From NCBI GenBank assembly GCA_031410595.1, contig JANNZM010000125.1, positions 38,259-102,258 of the forward strand: a DNA stretch of 64,000 nt, written 5' to 3'. The position numbers and the translations under genes are program-made. The stretch is from JANMCE01 sp031410595 (GTDB lineage Bacteria > Actinomycetota > Acidimicrobiia > Acidimicrobiales > Ilumatobacteraceae). A model generated the notes under the pieces. The model worked only from the letters and a program-made list of their open reading frames with translations, was not told where the DNA came from and did no database searches. This document shows positions 16,571 through 24,679 of the stretch, piece after piece; the stretch's first letter is position 1; the number at the start of each line of letters is the position of its first letter.

Positions 16571-17727
16571 ATGCGACGGGTGCTTTGGGCGATGGTGCTT
16601 TTGGTGGGATGTACTGGCTCGTCGAAGGCCGTGTCGCCTGCGCCAAGCACCTCGGTCGTGTCAGCGACCACGGCCGGTGCGTCGCCAACCACGAGCGGGG
16701 CGCCAGCAAGCACATCGCTGGCAAGCTCCACTACCGTCGCGGCGGTGACGCGGGATCCAGGGCCGTGTGCGCTGGGCACCCCTTCCATCGGAACCGAAGT
16801 GACCTTTTTCGTGCGGGCGAGCTGGTGGGAATCAGCGAGATCGGCGGTCGGTTCGCGGAACGCTGCCTCGTGAAGCTCGCAGCGGGAGATACCGGACCGG
16901 TGCGCTGGGGGCCGCAGGGTGATCGGGTGCTGCTCGGCAACCGGACCTTCGTCGTCAACGAAACGCGCACCGACACCGGCTTCGGCGGAACAGACATCGT
17001 CACGTGGTCGGCTCCGAAAGGAACGGCGCTCCTGCGGTTGGACCCGGCGGCAAAGAAGGTCGCCAAGCGTAACAATCTCGACAACGCGGCGATTACGTCC
17101 CTCGATGTCGCCGAGGCCAACGATGCGCTCTATCACCCAGCCGGCAAAGCCGTCGTGTTCGTTGGTCGGCTGACCAAGGAGTCGCCCTACGGGATCTGGT
17201 TGATATAGAACGAAGGCGAGCGACCACAGATCATCACGGTCGGAGAAGACGCCAAACGGATCCGCCTCCTTGGTTGGTCCGCAGGTGGATCGCTCCTGGA
17301 TTTCTGGGCCGAGCATTTCGACGGCGCTACCCACATACATCACCTCCGGCTGCCCGGTCTCGTCATTGAGGACTACGGAGATGGCACATCGACCAACCTC
17401 GCCGACGTGCAACGGAACCATCCGAGAGCACTTGTGACCGGCACCTGCGAGGATCGTTCGCTCTCGGTACGGCTGAACGGTTTCTTCGGCCGGGATTCCT
17501 GGCCGCTCAAGCAGCGTGATGTTCGCGTCCTCGGCGTCGACGACGAGCATCAGATCATCACCGTGGCTACCCGAGAAACAACGTGTGACGGGCCCGAAGA
17601 CATCTGGCGCTGGGATTCGGTCTCCCCCAAGCTGGTGGCCCGCGGGGTTACGGATGTGTCAGTCAGGGAAGTAGAGCCGAGGCCTTTCGAACTTCCCGAC
17701 GACATCACCGGGAGAGCGCCCGGTTGA
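16571..17727 (+). pseudogene. Decayed lipoprotein with WD40/TolB-like propeller
   Basis: The ATG at 16571 starts a lipoprotein signal peptide with lipobox LVGC (about residues 11-14) and a Ser/Thr-rich linker. The frame then breaks in the T-run 16805-16809: adding one T restores the continuous reading TEVTFFRAGELVGISE. In the downstream frame a TAG at 17206-17208 interrupts the gene again, after which the same frame continues to 17727 (NEGERPQIITVGEDAK and so on). The repeated sheet-like pattern (RLLGWSAGGSLLDFW, VRWGPQGDRVLL) suggests a beta-propeller. Two lesions favour a pseudogene over a sequencing error. A leaderless promoter (TAGCAT, 6 nt before ATG) is still visible. Confidence 0.7.
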
Positions 17728-17765
17728 TGACGTTCTCGCGTCGGCGGTCGCCGACACATTTCCGT

Positions 17766-17812
17766 TCCGCCAGTCCCTGGTATCGATATGCGACGTCGTG
17801 CACTGCAGGAAC
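17766..17812. repeat. 47-nt palindromic element (copy 2), upstream of the dehalogenase
   Basis: This is a direct repeat of 16501-16547 (40 of 47 identical). The palindrome core CGACGTCG is preserved but the flanks are imperfect (TATGCGACGTCGTGCA). A -10-like TACGGT lies at 17832-17837 and the dehalogenase ATG at 17866, so the element is placed like an operator or activator site upstream of that promoter. Confidence 0.5.
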
Positions 17813-17865
17813 TCTCAGGATGCCTGGCTGGTACGGTCCGAATCGGCCAGCCCAGGAGGATTGCA

Positions 17866-18762
17866 ATGGACGTCGTTCGAACCCCGGAAGATCGCTTTAA
17901 CACCTTGCCGGATTTCGGCTTCGTGCCCCGCTACGCCGAGGTGACGCACGATGACATGGCGCTCCGAATGGCGTACCTCGACGAAGGCGGCGGCCCGGTC
18001 GTGGTGCTCCTGCACGGGGAACCGTCGTGGTCGTTCCTGTACCGAAGGATGATCCCGCCGCTGGTGGCGGCTGGCTTTCGCGTCGTGGCGCCAGACCTCA
18101 TCGGGTTCGGCCGGTCCGACAAACCGGTGGACGATGTCGACTACACCTATGCCCGCCACGTGGGATGGCTGCGGAGCCTGTTGTTCGACGCTCTCAACCT
18201 GCGAGACATCACCCTGTTCTGCCAGGACTGGGGTGGCCTCATTGGGTTAAGACTCGTCGGCGAACACCCCGAATGCTTCTCACGCATCTGCGCGGCCAAC
18301 ACCGGGCTCCCTGACGGTACCCGCAAGATGGGCGAGGCGTGGTGGAAGTTCCACAACTTCGTGCAGGCCACCCCCGATCTACCCATCGGCACGATGATGT
18401 CGTTCGCCGTCACGCAGCCAATGACGCCCGAAGTGATCGCTGCGTACGACGCCCCTTTTCCTGATGTCACGTTCAAAGCTGGCGCTCGCACGCTGCCGAT
18501 GCTGATCCCGCAGTCCCTCGATGACCCAGCCACGCCAGCCAATCAGGCGGCATGGACGGTCTTGGAACAGTGGACGAAACCGTTTCTCTGCCTGTTCAGC
18601 GACAACGACCCCATAACTGCAGGCAGCGACAAGGCATTGCTGAGCCGCATTCCCGGAACCGCCAAGCAGCCCCACGCCACCGTTCCCGGCGGCCACTTCC
18701 TCCAAGAAGACTCCGGCCCCGAACTCGCCGCCCGCCTCATCACCTGGATGGCCGACGCGTAG
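17866..18762 (+). CDS. Haloalkane dehalogenase-like alpha/beta hydrolase
   Basis: A 298-residue alpha/beta hydrolase. The oxyanion segment HGEPSWSFLYR, the nucleophile elbow CQDWGG (Asp about 121 followed by the halide-binding Trp), an acid Asp in SDNDPIT (about 248) and the base His in PGGHFLQED (about 277) match haloalkane dehalogenases of the DhlA/HLD-I type, which hydrolyse carbon-halogen bonds to alcohols. An Asp rather than Ser nucleophile separates it from esterases; epoxide hydrolases share the Asp but would carry lid tyrosines. GGAGG lies 7 nt before the ATG. Substrate unknown. It follows the duplicated palindromic element. Confidence 0.82.
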   Translation: MDVVRTPEDRFNTLPDFGFVPRYAEVTHDDMALRMAYLDEGGGPVVVLLHGEPSWSFLYRRMIPPLVAAGFRVVAPDLIGFGRSDKPVDDVDYTYARHVGWLRSLLFDALNLRDITLFCQDWGGLIGLRLVGEHPECFSRICAANTGLPDGTRKMGEAWWKFHNFVQATPDLPIGTMMSFAVTQPMTPEVIAAYDAPFPDVTFKAGARTLPMLIPQSLDDPATPANQAAWTVLEQWTKPFLCLFSDNDPITAGSDKALLSRIPGTAKQPHATVPGGHFLQEDSGPELAARLITWMADA

Positions 18763-18842
18763 GCGCTGCCTGAAGTCGGGGCGTTCCGACCGTCACCTCA
18801 CGCCAACCGGACGAGGGCCCGGAGGAATGGCAGACTTCGTGG

Positions 18843-19031
18843 ATGTCGAAGGCACGATCATTTCTCGCCAGCATCGTTGGGTACCTGTTGGCTGCGGTGG
18901 TGGCGTATCTCGCCTTTCGCATGTTCCTCGGCACGGTGTACTGGCTGATCCGAACGGTGATCGTGATCGTTGCCGTCGGCGGCCTCGCCGCCCTCTATCT
19001 CAAGCTCAAGGCTCCATCCAGCAAGCCCTGA
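18843..19031 (+). CDS. Small two-helix membrane protein
   Basis: A 62-residue protein, mostly hydrophobic, with two predicted membrane helices (about 8-28 and 31-52) separated by a short loop and ending in KLKAPSSKP. No family is recognised. The start ATG has only a weak ribosome-binding site. It lies between the dehalogenase and the M20 gene in the same direction. The hydrophobic pattern and Lys-rich positive-inside end support coding, but no homology can be shown from sequence alone. Confidence 0.55.
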   Translation: MSKARSFLASIVGYLLAAVVAYLAFRMFLGTVYWLIRTVIVIVAVGGLAALYLKLKAPSSKP

Positions 19032-19047
19032 CCGGTAGCGTTCCGCG

Positions 19048-20218
19048 ATGACGTTGGTCGAGCAGATGAAGACGTGGCGGCACGATTTTCATCGTGCTCC
19101 CGAGTTGGCTTTTGAGGTGCACAAACACGGCCGAGCGGGTAGCCGGTTTGCTTCGCTCGTTCGGGGTGGATGAGGTTCGTACGGGCATTGGCCGAACGGG
19201 TGTTGTCGGTGTGGTGCGGTCAGGATCCTCCACGAAAGCGATCGGGTTACGGGCCGACCTGGACGCGCTCCCCATTCAGGAACTGGGAGACGTGCCCTAT
19301 CGCTCCACTATCGACGGTGTGTTCCACGGCTGCGGCCACGACGGCCACACCGCGATCCTGCTCGGCGTGGCGAAGGAGCTCTGCGACCACCGGTCGTTTG
19401 ACGGCACCATCTACCTCGTCTTCCAGCCAAATGAGGAAAACGGACTCGGCGCGACCGCGATGTTGGACGATGGGTTGCTCGGTCGTTTCCCCATGTCGGC
19501 CATCTACGGATTGCACAACAAACCGGGTATTCCTGCCGGTCACTTCGCAACCCGGGTCGGACCGATGATGAGCTCCGAAGACTTGTTCGAGATCGTCATC
19601 ACCGGTAGAGGCGGCCATGCGTCGATGCCCGAAAGGCTTATCGACCCAGTCGTGATCGCCGCCGAGGTTATCCAGTCGCTCCAGTCAATCGTGTCCCGGA
19701 CGGTGTCGGCCAACGATGTCGCTGTCCTGTCGATCACGGAGATGGCAACCGACGGCGCCCGCAACATCGTGCCGTCGACCGTCACGCTTCGCGGCGACTG
19801 CCGGACGTTCTCCACTGAGGTGCAAGCCGTCATCGAACGACGCATGCACGAGATCGTCTCGGGCATCTGCTCCGCCCACGGAGCTACGGGAACGGTCCGG
19901 TACTGGAACGAATTTGTACCGCTCATCAACACCGAGCGCGAGGTCAACCTGGCGGTCGCTGCGGCCGCACGTGTTGCCGGGTCGGCGAATGTAGAAGCGA
20001 ACTGTAGGTTGGTGACGGCGTCGGAAGACTTCGCTCGCTACCTGCAGTTTGTGCCCGGCTGTTTCATGGACATCGGAAACGGAACCGAAGGGCATTGCGG
20101 ATCATCACTCCATAACCCGCGCTACGACTTCAACGACGACATCCTCTCCCCCGGTGCAGCGTTCTTCCTTGAGGTCGTCAGCGGAGAACTGGGTGAGCTC
20201 TCGTCCGCCGGACGTTGA
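19048..20218 (+). pseudogene. M20-family amidohydrolase (hippurate/IAA-amino acid hydrolase type) with a frameshift
   Basis: The natural N-terminus (WRHDFHRAPELAFEVHK) is read from the ATG at 19048, but the rest of the protein is in the next frame. Skipping one C at about 19126 gives the uninterrupted family sequence EVHKTAERVAGLLRSFG. The remainder is intact to 20218: GLRADLDALP, the metal-binding GCGHDGHT, the catalytic Glu in PNEENGLGA, GLHN, GGHASMPE in the dimerisation domain and the late SEDFA. Enzymes of this family release amino acids or aromatic acids from N-acyl amides with two metals. One lesion only: it may be a real mutation, a sequencing error, or a gene starting at the internal ATG 19094. 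Confidence 0.65.
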
Positions 20219-21606
20219 ACAAAATCAACGTTGACAACAACGAAGCGACTTCACAGACTGGCTTTGTGTCAGAGAACGCATTTACGGAAGTCTTCAGCGG
20301 GTACCTTCCGCACAAGCGTAGGCCGGAACTTTCGATCATCGGAGAAGGGTCGTTGCCTTCCGCGTTCGCTGTCACTGATCTGGCGGTGGCCAGTATTGCC
20401 GCAGCCGGTCGAGAGGTTGCCGCGCTTATTGGATCGGACCATGTCGCCGTTGACCGCTTCCTTGCATCGGCGTGGTTCCAAACGTCCATCCGCCCGATCG
20501 GGTGGGATCTGCCGCCGGTGTGGGATGCAGTCGCCGGCGACTACCCAACGGCGGACGGCTGGATACGGCTCCACACCAACGCGCCGCACCACCGAGCCGC
20601 TGCGATGGCCGTGCTCGGTTGCCGGGAGGATCGCGAAGTGGTTGCTGCGAGAGTGGCCGGTTGGTCAGCCGAAGATCTGGAGCTTGCCGTGGCGGAGGCG
20701 GGCGGCTGTGCAGCAGCGATGCGCGATATCGAGTCGTGGCGTCATCACGCGCAAGGCATCGCTGTTGCCAATGAAGACCTCATCTCGAGGTGGCTCGGTG
20801 AGGAAACAGTCGACTGGTCGTGGCAGCCGCAACCTGATCGCCCCTTGGCCGGCGTGCGCGTGCTGGACCTGACCCGAATTTTGGCTGGGCCGGTGGGAAC
20901 GCGCTTTTTGGCTGGCTATGGCGCGGATGTGTTGCGTATCGATCCGCCCGACTGGGATGAACCATCCGTAGCTCCGGATGTCACGCTTGGCAAGCGGTGC
21001 GCTCGCCTCGACCTTCGTTCGCCCGATGATCGCCAACAGTTCGCCTCACTCGTTGCGCAGGCTGATGTCCTGGTGCACGGCTACCGATCCGACGCGCTGG
21101 AACGGCTCGGCTTCGGAACCAACGAGCTTCAACGACTGTCACCGGGCCTGGTGGATGTTGCCCTTGACGCGTACGGCTGGTCAGGACCGTGGGCGACCCG
21201 ACGTGGGTTCGACAGCCTGGTGCAGATGAGTAGCGGTATCGCCCACGCGGGCATGCAACGCACCGGCGCAAGTCGCCCGGTACCGCTTCCGGTGCAAGCG
21301 CTCGATCATGCTGCTGGCTACCTGGTCGCGGCGGCCGCAGTGCAAGGGCTGCGCACCAGGCTCCTTCACGGCCGCGGCGCAACGATGCGGCTGTCGCTAG
21401 CCCGAGTAGCAGCCGTGCTCATCGACGGGCCCGCCAGCACTTTCGACGACACGATCGAACACGCCGACCCGTTCGAATTAGCGACGCGGGAGGAAACCCC
21501 CTTCGGTCCATTGCAACGTCTCGCTCCACCCCTCGACATCGCCGGTGCGCCACAGCACTGGACCCGGCCCGCCAGCAGGCTCGGGTCGAGTCCTGCGACC
21601 TGGTAG
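20215..21606 (+). CDS. CaiB/BaiF family III CoA-transferase
   Basis: A 463-residue protein. The C-terminal half (about 217-400) has the class III CoA-transferase pattern: LDLTRILAGPVGTRFLAGYGADVLRIDPP and RRGFDSLVQMSSGIA, whose Asp is the catalytic residue that forms the acyl anhydride. The first about 210 residues are a less conserved domain. It starts with TTG in a 4-nt overlap with the M20 stop, which suggests coupled expression; GTG at 20264 is an alternative start. The acyl donor and acceptor cannot be inferred. Confidence 0.75.
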   Translation: MNKINVDNNEATSQTGFVSENAFTEVFSGYLPHKRRPELSIIGEGSLPSAFAVTDLAVASIAAAGREVAALIGSDHVAVDRFLASAWFQTSIRPIGWDLPPVWDAVAGDYPTADGWIRLHTNAPHHRAAAMAVLGCREDREVVAARVAGWSAEDLELAVAEAGGCAAAMRDIESWRHHAQGIAVANEDLISRWLGEETVDWSWQPQPDRPLAGVRVLDLTRILAGPVGTRFLAGYGADVLRIDPPDWDEPSVAPDVTLGKRCARLDLRSPDDRQQFASLVAQADVLVHGYRSDALERLGFGTNELQRLSPGLVDVALDAYGWSGPWATRRGFDSLVQMSSGIAHAGMQRTGASRPVPLPVQALDHAAGYLVAAAAVQGLRTRLLHGRGATMRLSLARVAAVLIDGPASTFDDTIEHADPFELATREETPFGPLQRLAPPLDIAGAPQHWTRPASRLGSSPATW

Positions 21607-21623
21607 CAGCGTCGGCCCTCGGG

Positions 21624-21938
21624 CTACGGCCGCCGGTAGATACCGTGATTGCCAATTCGTCGCCAGCGGATCGTCGGCTGCTCCGTCGTTGGTGACCAAT
21701 CAAAGGTTGCCCGCAAATCAGGGGCAGCGAAGTTGAACGTGGCTGACCACACTCCCGACGCGTGCTCTATGTCATGAATGCGCAACGACTTGGGCCACCG
21801 ACGACGATCGAACGAGTGGGCAGCAACGTCGTCGGCAGCCGTTCGAAAGGCCGGAAGCACCGACCGCACGAGATCCCGCTCCTCATCGGTCAGGGACTTC
21901 CAGTCGGCAACAAACAAGCTCGACCGCTCAAACCACAT
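21624..21938 (-). CDS. Putative RelE-fold toxin of a toxin-antitoxin pair
   Basis: A 104-residue protein ending in the pattern WSATFNFAAPDLRATFDW then WRRIGNHGIYRR. Alternating beta strands, basic/aromatic residues and the WRRIGNH-Y tail resemble uncharacterised RelE/HigB-like small toxins that cleave translated mRNA. Its ATG overlaps the upstream AbrB-like gene by one base (TGATG), the normal antitoxin-toxin coupling. It converges on the CoA-transferase 17 nt away. The toxin role is inferred from fold pattern, size and partner. Confidence 0.6.
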   Translation of the reverse strand: MWFERSSLFVADWKSLTDEERDLVRSVLPAFRTAADDVAAHSFDRRRWPKSLRIHDIEHASGVWSATFNFAAPDLRATFDWSPTTEQPTIRWRRIGNHGIYRRP

Positions 21939-22231
21939 CAGTCAGCGTCGAGGTCGGCGATGAAGCTGTCCAGATCGTGAAAGACCTTGGTGTCGCCCGC
22001 CGCAAAAGCGGCCTCTGCCTCATGTTCCATCGCCTGCCAGCGTTCCGACCAGAACCAAGCCTGCTCAGCCGGAACTGCGGCTACTGCCGTCAGCTCGTAC
22101 ACGCCCTCGCGGGTCTCGACGAGACGAAGTTGCGCCCCCGGTTGATCAGCATGCAGCCGCCGCCGAATGTCGGCGGGGATAGTAACCACCCCACGAGACT
22201 GCATGGCCAAATACACCGGTTCCGAACTCAT
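21938..22231 (-). CDS. AbrB-like antitoxin/transcription factor
   Basis: A 97-residue protein. Residues about 8-50 carry a swapped-hairpin AbrB DNA-binding pattern (SRGVVTIPADIRRRL), and the acidic C-terminus (FHDLDSFIADLDAD) would neutralise a basic toxin. I prefer the ATG at 22231 because a -10-like TATACT (22239-22244) ends 7 nt before it, which gives a leaderless transcript; an in-frame ATG at 22267 lies upstream of that promoter. Antitoxins of this type usually autorepress. No intact mobile element surrounds the pair. The 285 nt upstream to 22516 hold no convincing gene. Confidence 0.7.
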   Translation of the reverse strand: MSSEPVYLAMQSRGVVTIPADIRRRLHADQPGAQLRLVETREGVYELTAVAAVPAEQAWFWSERWQAMEHEAEAAFAAGDTKVFHDLDSFIADLDAD

Positions 22232-22516
22232 AGCCTGCAGTATATCGGTATCATCGTATTTCTGCATTCCAGCGCGATTGGGGGGCGCTCAAACCTGGGT
22301 CTTCCAATCCGCGCGGGTTGGTGGCAGTGGTTTTGTTTTTCGGTCCATACGGGTGAATGACCAACCACAGCTCACATTCGCCGGAATGGCTGGTGAGCTC
22401 AAACTGTACGTTCACCCTGATGGACCCAAACAGAACTGGTTGCGCCTCGGTCGATGTGAGCGAACCCGCAACACAGAGTGAAGGTCGGCGTCGACCAAAG
22501 AGATTGCTCAGCAGCT

Positions 22517-23191
22517 CTAGCTGGGAAGCGCGTCGAGAAACCTCGACAGGACGTCAGGCGCGCACGACACCGTTCCTACCGGCACCAGCGCAGCGGCACA
22601 CTCGGCTCGCTCAGCTGACGTGAGTCGCAGCAAACCCGGCAGGACCGATGGGTCGTGGCGGGCGTAGACGGCGCATTGGAAGCGGGCACCGGCACGGACA
22701 CGTCGTTGGCTGATGCCGACGAGTTTGCGACCATCGACGGTCACCTCACCCGGGCCGAGCCCGGCGAAACACACGAGCGACGACCACGGCGTACGAACCA
22801 TCGGCCCTCGGTGCACCTCGCCGTAGCCGAGTGCGGCGACCCAAACACCTCCGAGCCAGTGCGACGCACGAGAGACATCATCGCTCCACAACGGATCGCC
22901 GTTCGGGATCAGTGCATCGAGCCAGACCACCTCACCGGGCATGAGCAGTACCGCTCCCCCACCGCTGCGGCGACGCACAACCTCAAACGATCCAATCGTT
23001 GCATCATCAACTATCTCAGGTCGCTGCGAAGACCCGAGCACCAAGGAAGGCACCGACACGTCATGTATCCACACGGTTCGCGAAACCACCGCCGGCATCT
23101 CGCGCCCATGGAACGCGGCCGCGGACCCAGCGGATCGTTCAACAGCCCAGGTCAACGGTGGTCGACAGTGCGATGCCACGATCGACACCAC
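22517..23191 (-). CDS. Biotin/lipoate protein ligase-family protein (LplA-like)
   Basis: A 224-residue protein with the lipoyl-ligase signature RRRSGGGAVLLMPGEVVWLD (ligand-binding Gly loop, about 73-92) and the catalytic-Lys region DGRKLVGISQRR (about 155). Members attach lipoate, octanoate or biotin to carrier domains, or act as ligase paralogues. It is short and lacks the LplA C-terminal accessory domain. It starts with GTG and overlaps the preceding 82-aa gene by 40 nt in another frame, in an operon headed by an acyl-CoA dehydrogenase. The true substrate is unknown. Confidence 0.75.
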   Translation of the reverse strand: MVSIVASHCRPPLTWAVERSAGSAAAFHGREMPAVVSRTVWIHDVSVPSLVLGSSQRPEIVDDATIGSFEVVRRRSGGGAVLLMPGEVVWLDALIPNGDPLWSDDVSRASHWLGGVWVAALGYGEVHRGPMVRTPWSSLVCFAGLGPGEVTVDGRKLVGISQRRVRAGARFQCAVYARHDPSVLPGLLRLTSAERAECAAALVPVGTVSCAPDVLSRFLDALPS

Positions 23192-23400
23192 GCCAGGTAT
23201 GACACCAGGTCGGCACCCGAGGGAACCTGATCGGGCGAGCCGTACTGGGTGATCGAACGAAACTGAAGGTACGACTTGTCAGGCAGCGGTCGATGCGACG
23301 AGCGCCAGTCACGCGGCACCAACGTCAACCCCTGTCGCACTGCAGTCAACCAGAGGTCGGGGCGACGCAAGACCGCCAGAACGGGTCCACGCCACTTCAT
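23152..23400 (-). CDS. Conserved actinobacterial small protein
   Basis: An 82-residue basic protein with the pattern RRPDLWLTAVRQ..VPRDW and LPDKSYLQFRSITQYG, then DLVSYLAWCRSWH. I recognise the general pattern from actinobacterial genomes as an uncharacterised small protein, but no function is known to me. Its ATG forms a 4-nt ATGA overlap with the acyl-CoA dehydrogenase stop and its end overlaps the ligase start, so the three genes are one operon. Confidence 0.68.
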   Translation of the reverse strand: MKWRGPVLAVLRRPDLWLTAVRQGLTLVPRDWRSSHRPLPDKSYLQFRSITQYGSPDQVPSGADLVSYLAWCRSWHRTVDHR

Positions 23401-24617
23401 GCCGGGCGGGGTTCCTTCGGGAGTCCGAGCACCATTTCGCCCAGGATGTTCTTCTGAATTTGGCTGGTGCCGGCGTAGATCGTTCCGGCCCGAGCGTTCT
23501 GAAACACACCGGCCCACGAGGCACTGTCATTAGGAGCACCAACGTCATCGGTCTGGAAGACGTTGGAAGGCCGGCGACCCGACGGTGCCATGCCGTCGGC
23601 GCCCAGGATGTCCATGGCCAGCTCGGTAGCAACGCGGTGGTACTCACTCCAAAACAGTTTGAAGATCGACCCTTCGGGACCGGGGTGCTTACCCTGCAGA
23701 AATCCGGTCAGCGTCCGCATACCGAGGAAGCGCATGATCTCGACCTGCGAGTAGCACCACGCCAGCCGTTGACGAATGATCGGCACATTGGTCACGCCTC
23801 GGGAGCGGGCCAGTGCGATAAGACGGTCCAGTTCTTCCCGGTAACGCACCGGCACGGTGGCCGCGGCTTCACCACGCTCGTAGCCGAGCAGGGTCATGGC
23901 TACCGCCCACCCGTTGTTGACTCCGCCGACCACATTGTCTTTGGGGCAGGTGGCATCGGTGAAGAAGACCTCGTTGAACTCGCTCTCGCCCGACATCATG
24001 CGGATCGGTCGAAGCTCGACGCCCGGTTGCTTCATGTCGACCAGCAGGAACGAGATTCCCTTGTGCTTGGGCGCATCGGGATTGGTACGGGTGAGGACAA
24101 AGATATGGTCGGCCAGGTGTCCGGCCGACGTCCAGATCTTCTGACCGTTGATGACCCACTGGTCGCCGTCGAGCACGGCGCGACAGCCGAGCGAGCCGAG
24201 GTCGGAACCGGCATTCGGTTCGGAGTAGCCCTGGCACCACACATCATCGTTGGCCAAGATGCGCGGCAAGTAATACGCCCTCTGCTCTTCGGTGCCCATC
24301 TGCAGCAGCGTGTTGCCCAGCATCTGGATGCCGAACGTGTCGTTAGGTCCACCGGTAGGCACCCCCGCACGTGTGAACTCTTCGGCCACGATGACCTGCT
24401 CCAGCGCCGACAGCCCACCACCGCCGTACTTGGCTGGCCAACCGGGTGCGAGCAGGCCGTGCCGATGCAGCAGCACCCGCCACTCCATAGCCCACGGGTA
24501 GGTCTGATCGTGCGAAAGCTGACCAAAGCCTTTCCAACCGGCGGGGAGATTTTCGGCCAGAAAAGCCTGGATCTTTCCTCGAAACCCGTCGGTCTCCGGC
24601 GGATAGGTGGGCAGCAT
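23397..24617 (-). CDS. Acyl-CoA dehydrogenase
   Basis: A 406-residue flavoenzyme. The FAD-binding CQGYSEPNAGSDLGSL and GQKIWTSAGH segments, the acyl/FAD middle beta domain, and a C-terminal helical domain ending GTSQIQKNILGEMVLGLP are typical of the ACAD family that oxidises acyl-CoA at the alpha-beta bond. The insert pattern is that of actinobacterial enzymes acting on unusual (for example steroid side-chain or branched) acyl-CoAs, but the substrate is not determinable. The ATG at 24617 follows TAGCGT by 7 nt, indicating a leaderless promoter divergent from moxR. Confidence 0.9.
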   Translation of the reverse strand: MLPTYPPETDGFRGKIQAFLAENLPAGWKGFGQLSHDQTYPWAMEWRVLLHRHGLLAPGWPAKYGGGGLSALEQVIVAEEFTRAGVPTGGPNDTFGIQMLGNTLLQMGTEEQRAYYLPRILANDDVWCQGYSEPNAGSDLGSLGCRAVLDGDQWVINGQKIWTSAGHLADHIFVLTRTNPDAPKHKGISFLLVDMKQPGVELRPIRMMSGESEFNEVFFTDATCPKDNVVGGVNNGWAVAMTLLGYERGEAAATVPVRYREELDRLIALARSRGVTNVPIIRQRLAWCYSQVEIMRFLGMRTLTGFLQGKHPGPEGSIFKLFWSEYHRVATELAMDILGADGMAPSGRRPSNVFQTDDVGAPNDSASWAGVFQNARAGTIYAGTSQIQKNILGEMVLGLPKEPRPA

Positions 24618-24679
24618 GTGAAGCACGCTACCGGGCACGACACCGCAACGTCGCCGTGGTCGCCTAGCCTGTAAAGTCC

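Noticed and set aside
22245..22516. Small plus-strand ORFs (for example from 22357) and possible tRNA-like sequence
   Set aside because: No ribosome-binding site, domain or cloverleaf; treated as non-coding spacer.
23460..24674. 404-aa plus-strand frame opposite the acyl-CoA dehydrogenase
   Set aside because: Antisense shadow; dehydrogenase motifs are complete on the minus strand.
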